From Fusobacteria bacterium ZRK30 (lineage in GTDB: Bacteria; Fusobacteriota; Fusobacteriia; Fusobacteriales; Fusobacteriaceae), in assembly GCA_024628785.1 (NCBI GenBank), contig CP102405.1, positions 1,426,001 to 1,490,000 of the forward strand: a stretch of DNA of 64,000 nucleotides, given 5' to 3'. The position numbers were made by a program, and so were the translations under genes. Under the pieces are notes generated by a model that saw only the letters and a program-made list of their open reading frames with translations, had not been told where the DNA came from and made no database searches. Positions 59,601 to 64,000 of the stretch are shown here, piece by piece (position 1 is the first letter of the stretch; every line of letters begins with the position of its first letter).

Positions 59601-60690
59601 TTTAAATATACATAATGAAAGTTCAGAAGAGATCCTCGGAAGGATGGTTAAAAAATATGAAGAATTAAGTGGTGTTTCACTAGGGTTAGCAGATGAAAGA
59701 AGATGGCTACTGCAGACAGTTGCTTATTCTTTATTTATCAGAAATGAGACCACCAATGAAGGACTTAAAATGAATTTACTCAGGTATACAAAGGGAGACT
59801 ATGCCACTGAGATGGGAGCCTTTACAGACACAGAAAGGTTAGGTGCTAAAAAAGCAAGCGTGCTCTTAAAATTTGAGATAGAAGAAGCAAAGGAGCATCT
59901 TTTAGGAGTTAATCCAGTAAGAGTTACACCGGGGAATAATATGTATTTCTTAACACCATATTTTGAATTTAAACCGGGAGAAACTATTAAAGAAGTTATT
60001 GCTATTTGTACTGAAGAGGGGATAGTCGGGAACGGATATCTCCCGGGAGAAATTAATAAAATAGTTGATCCTTTCCCGTTTTTTAAATCGGTAATAAATA
60101 TGGAAATCTCCCAGGGAGGAGCTGAGATAGAATCAGATGAAAGTTTAAAAGAAAGGATCCGAACTGCTCCAAGTAAATTTTCAACTGCAGGTCCAGGAGA
60201 TGGGTATATCTATTGGGCCAAGACTGCTAATCAGGAAATCATCGATGTAAATGTAGAGATGACTACACCAGGAACAGTCAGGATAACACCTCTAATGAAG
60301 GGAGGAGAACTTCCTACTGATAGTGTTCTCCAAGATGTATTTGATACTTGCAATGCAGATAAGAGGAGACCTTTAACTGATAATTTAGTAGTAAATAAAC
60401 CTACCCAAATAGATTATGATATAGATTTTACCTACTATATTTCTAGTCGAAATGTAGGATTAGTAAATGAGATCCAGGAACAGGTTAATAAGGCAGTTAG
60501 TGAATATGTTACCTGGCAAAAAGGAGCTCTAAAAAGAGATATAACTCCTACTGAGTTAGTATATTTAGTAAGAAGCGCAGGAGCTAAAAGAGTTACCATT
60601 GTATCTCCAACTTTTAAAATTGTTAACTCATTTGAAGTGGCCAAGGAAATAAATTTAAATATCAGATATGGAGGAGTAGAAGATGATTAG
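59593..60690 (+). CDS. Baseplate protein J
   Basis: 365 residues from TTG 59593 (GGAGGTGAG upstream). PF04865 pattern: GAFTDTERLGAKKASVLLKFEI, PVRVTPGNNMYF, GGAEIESDESLKERIRTAPS, STAGPGDGYIYWAKTA. Wedge arm of the baseplate. Overlaps W by eight bases. Confidence 0.92.
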   Translation: MNDLNIHNESSEEILGRMVKKYEELSGVSLGLADERRWLLQTVAYSLFIRNETTNEGLKMNLLRYTKGDYATEMGAFTDTERLGAKKASVLLKFEIEEAKEHLLGVNPVRVTPGNNMYFLTPYFEFKPGETIKEVIAICTEEGIVGNGYLPGEINKIVDPFPFFKSVINMEISQGGAEIESDESLKERIRTAPSKFSTAGPGDGYIYWAKTANQEIIDVNVEMTTPGTVRITPLMKGGELPTDSVLQDVFDTCNADKRRPLTDNLVVNKPTQIDYDIDFTYYISSRNVGLVNEIQEQVNKAVSEYVTWQKGALKRDITPTELVYLVRSAGAKRVTIVSPTFKIVNSFEVAKEINLNIRYGGVEDD

Positions 60691-61288
60691 AATAGATGAT
60701 ATTTCAATTCTGAGACTTCTTCCTAATTTTCTTCAGGGAGATAAAGAGATAAAGCTTTTAATCCAGGTTATCCAGGAAGAATTAGATCTGATTAACACCA
60801 GGGAAAAGAGTCTTTTTCTCTATGGTGATTTTAAGGTATTGGATGAGCCTATCCTAGATGAACTAGCTTATCAATGGAGAGTTGAAGGTTATGAACAGAC
60901 ACTATCTAAAGACATTAAACCTAGTTTAGTTGAAACTGCATATATTGTCAGAAAAACCAAGGGAACCAGGTATGCAGTAGAGAAAACAATTAAAGATATC
61001 CATGGTGATTTTGAACTACTGGAATGGTATCAATATGGTGGAGATCCATACCATTTTAAAGTTGTAGGAGATACTGCACCAACAGGTGAAAAGTTAGAAG
61101 AGTTATATAAATCAATTAATAGAACAAAAAATGAGAGAAGTTCTTTAGATGGGATAATAGTCAGCAGTCAGTGGGAAGGAATAAATTACTATTCTGCACT
61201 ATATCATTCATCTATTTTTGAGGAGATCCCATTAGATCCCAATACAGCTTCGAATTTTGAAGAATATTTAGGAGGAATAGATGGCTAA
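60683..61288 (+). CDS. Tail protein I
   Basis: 201 residues, Tail_P2_I: ILRLLPNFLQGDKEIKLLI, LDELAYQWRVEGYEQT, LVETAYIVRKTKGTRYAVE. It joins the baseplate wedge to the fibres. Confidence 0.9.
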   Translation: MIRIDDISILRLLPNFLQGDKEIKLLIQVIQEELDLINTREKSLFLYGDFKVLDEPILDELAYQWRVEGYEQTLSKDIKPSLVETAYIVRKTKGTRYAVEKTIKDIHGDFELLEWYQYGGDPYHFKVVGDTAPTGEKLEELYKSINRTKNERSSLDGIIVSSQWEGINYYSALYHSSIFEEIPLDPNTASNFEEYLGGIDG

Positions 61289-62465
61289 ATATACAGGAAC
61301 AATACTTACAAATAAAGGTAAAGAACTATTAGCCCGAGCTATATTAGGTGAGGTTATCACTATAACCAAGGCAGAAATAGGAAAAGGGATTATTCCTGAA
61401 GAAACAAATAAAGAAGATTTAACCTCCCTTGTAGAAACTTTTAAAACTTTAAGTATTACAAGTACAACAGTTTTAGAAGCAGGTAATTACAGGGTAAGGG
61501 TAGCCTTTAATAATAAGGGGATAACTGAAGACACTTATTTGAGAGAAATAGGGATCTTTGCCAGGGGTGAAGACGGTATAGAGGTGCTATATTCCTATTG
61601 TGATACAGCTGCTCCGGATCTTATTCCAAGGGAATCCAGCGGAGCATTAGAGAGAGTAGAAGATATTATCACCTATATATCAAATGCTTCAACTATCAAT
61701 GCAGTTATAGACCAGAGTAACGTCTATGCAACTATAAAAGATCTTGTAGATGGACTTGCAACTAAGGAAGATAAGTTTACTAAAAACGATGGATTCAATA
61801 AAAATAAGAGCGATGCAGTAAACTCAGATGATTCAAATACATTGGCTACCAGTAAAGCAGTCAAAGTAGCTTATGATAAAGCCGTAGAATGTAAATATGA
61901 TGTAGGAGATTACTGGATAACGGAATCTACCTCTAATCCTGCAACTAAGTGGACAGGGACCACATGGACAAAATTGGAAGGCCGGGTGCTGTTGGGTACT
62001 TCTAATGGTTATGCTTTAGGAACAGAAGGGGGAAGATCAACAGTCGCACTGACACTGGCTAATATGGCAGCCCATACCCACGGGTTTTACGGGACTACCA
62101 ATACTACCGGGAATCATTATCATAAAGGTGGAAATCACAGGCACAGAGTAGATAACCATGCCCATACACAGCCAGCACATACACATGGGATAAATGTAGA
62201 TTATTACGGAAGTTCTAGAAGAACTACTACAAGTAGACATAATGGGGCAACAAGGGCTGGGTTCACTACCTACATGTGTAGTAGTGCTGGAGGAAATAAT
62301 ACTGGGGCTTCAGCTCCATATACAAATTATCAAAATCCCAATACTTCTACAACAGGTAACCATAGCCATACAATTTTTGGGACTACAGGAAGCAGTGGAA
62401 GTGGATCAGCATTTAATATCATGAACCCATATAGAGTAGTTAATATTTGGAGGAGGACAGCATAA
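61281..62465 (+). CDS. Tail fibre protein with His-rich tip
   Basis: 394 residues. The N-terminal attachment domain resembles P2 GpH/DUF3751 (YTGTILTNKGKELLARAI, YLREIGIFARGEDG). A middle collar-like region contains GDYWITESTSNPATKW. The tip holds repeated HxH motifs (AHTHG, NHYHKGGNHRHRVDNHAHT, NHSHT), which in T4 and P2-like fibres bind iron in a trimeric needle. The receptor-binding tip probably sets host range. Confidence 0.88.
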   Translation: MAKYTGTILTNKGKELLARAILGEVITITKAEIGKGIIPEETNKEDLTSLVETFKTLSITSTTVLEAGNYRVRVAFNNKGITEDTYLREIGIFARGEDGIEVLYSYCDTAAPDLIPRESSGALERVEDIITYISNASTINAVIDQSNVYATIKDLVDGLATKEDKFTKNDGFNKNKSDAVNSDDSNTLATSKAVKVAYDKAVECKYDVGDYWITESTSNPATKWTGTTWTKLEGRVLLGTSNGYALGTEGGRSTVALTLANMAAHTHGFYGTTNTTGNHYHKGGNHRHRVDNHAHTQPAHTHGINVDYYGSSRRTTTSRHNGATRAGFTTYMCSSAGGNNTGASAPYTNYQNPNTSTTGNHSHTIFGTTGSSGSGSAFNIMNPYRVVNIWRRTA

Positions 62466-63052
62466 TGAAAAATTACATATATCTTGATAGAGAAAAGGCA
62501 AAAGAGGGTGTCTCTTTAGTGTATGAAGTTTCAGAAACAAAAATTGAAAACTACGAGGAATATTTTGAAGGGAATGCAGTGGAATTTTACGGGGAAGATC
62601 TCCCTCATTTCATTACTTATTTAGAAGAAACAGATTCTATAAGGGAAGCTACTGAAGAAGAAAAACTAAAAAGAGGAGATAGGGTCCTTAATGACGGAGA
62701 AGTTCTTATGAATGGAAAGATAGTTTCATATGACAGCTACTCCCAAAAGATTGTAGATGATCAAATAGTTGAAAAAACCAGGCAAGACTATATTACTGAA
62801 GGGGAGATTACTCTGGAAAGTGAGAAGGAAAAAGCCAGGACTCAAAGGGAAAAAGAATATGCTGCCTATCATAAACTTGCTAATAATATATTTATGGGGA
62901 TAGAGGAGGCATTAACTGAAGATGATAGTGCTAATATAAAAGTATGGCATAAAGCCTGGAAAGATGTCCCTGGCAATTATACTAATATAAATATCCCTAT
63001 AGAAGGAATGTACCCTAAGAGATCAGATCGAATTAATTACTACTACAATTAG
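62465..63052 (+). CDS. Tail fibre assembly-like protein
   Basis: The start ATG 62465 overlaps the fibre stop (TAATG). 195 residues: an N-terminal domain followed by EATEEEKLKRGDRVLNDGE and a helical C-terminus, in the place of fibre-assembly chaperones. The family call is mostly by context. Confidence 0.6.
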   Translation: MKNYIYLDREKAKEGVSLVYEVSETKIENYEEYFEGNAVEFYGEDLPHFITYLEETDSIREATEEEKLKRGDRVLNDGEVLMNGKIVSYDSYSQKIVDDQIVEKTRQDYITEGEITLESEKEKARTQREKEYAAYHKLANNIFMGIEEALTEDDSANIKVWHKAWKDVPGNYTNINIPIEGMYPKRSDRINYYYN

Positions 63053-63060
63053 GAGGTATT

Positions 63061-63312
63061 ATGTTACCAGACACAACTATAGCTGCCAATTGGATTATAG
63101 GTGGCTTACTAGCAATTAACTTAGCTAAACCTCTTTGGGAAAGAACTTTTAAAAGAGTTGATAAAGGAAGTGATCGAATAGATCGTATTGAAAGAGAAGT
63201 AGAAGAGATTAAAATAAAACTAGCTGAAAAAGTAAGCAGAGAAGAATTTAATAAACTGATGATGAAGCTATCTGAGATCGAAGGATATCTAAAAGCTAAA
63301 AAGGAGGGGTAA
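63061..63312 (+). CDS. Membrane-anchored coiled-coil protein (holin-associated type)
   Basis: 83 residues. One N-terminal membrane helix (AANWIIGGLLAINLA) is followed by a long coiled coil (DRIDRIEREVEEIKIKLAEKVS). BhlA/XhlA-like proteins with this plan help phage lysis, though the orientation differs. AGGAGG precedes the ATG. Confidence 0.6.
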   Translation: MLPDTTIAANWIIGGLLAINLAKPLWERTFKRVDKGSDRIDRIEREVEEIKIKLAEKVSREEFNKLMMKLSEIEGYLKAKKEG

Positions 63313-63317
63313 GAATA

Positions 63318-63692
63318 ATGAATAAAATATCGAGTAGAAGCATAAAAAATATTCAAGGGATAGATTCCAGGTTGTCTCTAATAGTTGGGATGGTATTAGC
63401 CAGAGGGAAGGTAGACCTGACTATTACGTGTGGTTTAAGGAGCTTAGAGGACCAGCAAAAAGCATTTAAGAATGGATTCAGTAAATTAGATGGAGTCAAC
63501 AAGAAATCTAAACATCAAACAGGGAAAGCTATAGATTTTATCCCGTACCCGTTTAATGGATGGAATGACATAGAAAGCTTTAAAAAAGTCGGTGATGAAT
63601 TAAAACTTTGTGCTGACTATCTGGGTATAAAAAATAGTTATGGTGGTGACTGGAAGAATTTTAAAGATTATCCGCATTTCCAGTTGGATTAG
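63318..63692 (+). CDS. M15 endolysin (L-alanyl-D-glutamate / D-Ala-D-Ala peptidase type)
   Basis: 124 residues, VanY/PF13539-like. Metal site His66-x6-Asp73 (KHQTGKAID) and His120 (YPHFQL); GLRSLEDQQKAFKNG is the usual lead-in. No signal peptide, so release needs a holin. AGGAGGGG precedes the ATG. Confidence 0.9.
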   Translation: MNKISSRSIKNIQGIDSRLSLIVGMVLARGKVDLTITCGLRSLEDQQKAFKNGFSKLDGVNKKSKHQTGKAIDFIPYPFNGWNDIESFKKVGDELKLCADYLGIKNSYGGDWKNFKDYPHFQLD

Positions 63693-63700
63693 GAGGCAAT

Positions 63701-64000
63701 ATGAATAAGATTATAAATTTTTTTAAAGATAAAGGACTCCCGGCACTAGCACAGGCAGTCATGGGGAACCCTGTAGGAGCATTAACAACTCTTACAGGAC
63801 TTACCGGGTCATCTAACGAAACAGGAATTTTAAAAACCTTACAGGGAGATCCCCAACTGGTTTTGAAATTAAAAGAAAAGGAAAATGAATATGTAAAATT
63901 TATCTTAGATGATAAGAAAAATGCCAGAGAGATGAACTTTAAAATAAATAACTCCGATAATTCATCCTGGCTCCAAAAGAATATAAGTGCCCTGATTGCC
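63701..64000 (+). CDS. Holin-like protein (GTA_holin_3TM type), cut by window end
   Basis: AGGAGG lies before ATG 63701, and the frame is open to the last base. The 100 codons seen have the layout of 3TM holins: amphipathic start, KNAREMNFKI segment, then SWLQKNISALIA beginning the first membrane helix. The C-terminal membrane part is outside the window. Confidence 0.65.
   Translation, partial: MNKIINFFKDKGLPALAQAVMGNPVGALTTLTGLTGSSNETGILKTLQGDPQLVLKLKEKENEYVKFILDDKKNAREMNFKINNSDNSSWLQKNISALIA

Larger units (their letters stand above)
21879..64000. mobile_element. Integrated temperate myovirus-type prophage (right end outside window)
   Basis: The block contains a serine integrase, repressor with divergent promoters, replication initiator, cargo/defence genes, lambda-like head genes, P2-like contractile tail genes and lysis genes. 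The left limit is set at the first leftward gene before the integrase and could be as far left as about 21230. No right attachment site is in view, so attL cannot be fixed. Confidence 0.9.

Noticed and set aside
1-64000. CRISPR arrays, tRNA or rRNA genes, riboswitches and insertion sequences.
   Set aside because: Looked for and none could be supported; the only regular array is the coding 39-bp repeat.

Overview
This window reads as a chromosomal segment of a low-GC, strongly A+T-rich bacterium, most likely a member of the Fusobacteriota (Psychrilyobacter / Ilyobacter / Propionigenium-like). The basis is overall composition, ribosome-binding-site style and the gene order rsmA - DUF4911 - thioesterase - khpA - rimM - trmD - gamma-carbonic-anhydrase-like - PF09936 RNA methyltransferase. 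The assignment is an inference; no rRNA or tRNA gene lies in the window to confirm it.

Host part (about 1-21.2 kb). A sulfur/iron-sulfur cluster opens the window: a rhodanese gene cut by the window edge, a double-cubane-cluster (2-hydroxyacyl-CoA dehydratase D-like) protein, a decayed fragment of a second copy of that gene, and a three-domain rhodanese lipoprotein. Then come a LysM-M15 cell-wall peptidase, two tandem hypoxanthine phosphoribosyltransferase paralogues, and the rsmA-to-trmD housekeeping block. The leftward genes are an aminopeptidase P, a chalcone-isomerase-like secreted protein, a GNAT acetyltransferase and a two-subunit ABC exporter with one degenerate ATP site. Rightward again are an AIM24 protein, a Ppx/GppA phosphatase and acylphosphatase, followed by a leftward RelA/SpoT-domain protein and a rightward short-chain dehydrogenase.

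Prophage (from about 21.9 kb to beyond the right edge). A large serine recombinase lies at the left end of a leftward early operon. That operon runs from a strong promoter at 27.9 kb (TTGACA-17-TATACT) through an AbrB-like protein, several very small proteins, a replication-initiator-like protein carrying 22-23-bp iterons inside its gene, and the integrase. An S24/LexA-type repressor is transcribed divergently from a region with palindromic operators.

Right of the repressor (28.7-37.6 kb) is a cargo and defence segment. It holds a GIY-YIG protein, a membrane protein with 13-residue tandem repeats followed by a two-TM protein and an unknown partner, an Abi-type reverse transcriptase with two small companions, and an AAA-ATPase/subtilisin pair of the IetAS type. 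At 37.7-38.6 kb there are a 48-residue gene and two candidate structured RNAs.

Late region (40-64 kb). The virion is a mosaic. The head module is lambda-like (Nu1- and GpA-type terminase, portal, ClpP-type protease with an internal scaffold start, decoration protein, capsid E, FII, Z). The tail module is P2-like and contractile (sheath, tube, E/E' with a clear -1 slippery heptamer, tape measure, X, D, V, U, W, J, I, fibre, fibre-assembly). Lysis genes follow (coiled-coil membrane protein, M15 endolysin, a partial holin-like gene). Two insertions interrupt the late operon: an SPFH/band-7 protein in the tail-joining genes, and a 0.9-kb hairpin-rich segment with two tiny hydrophobic proteins between V and U.
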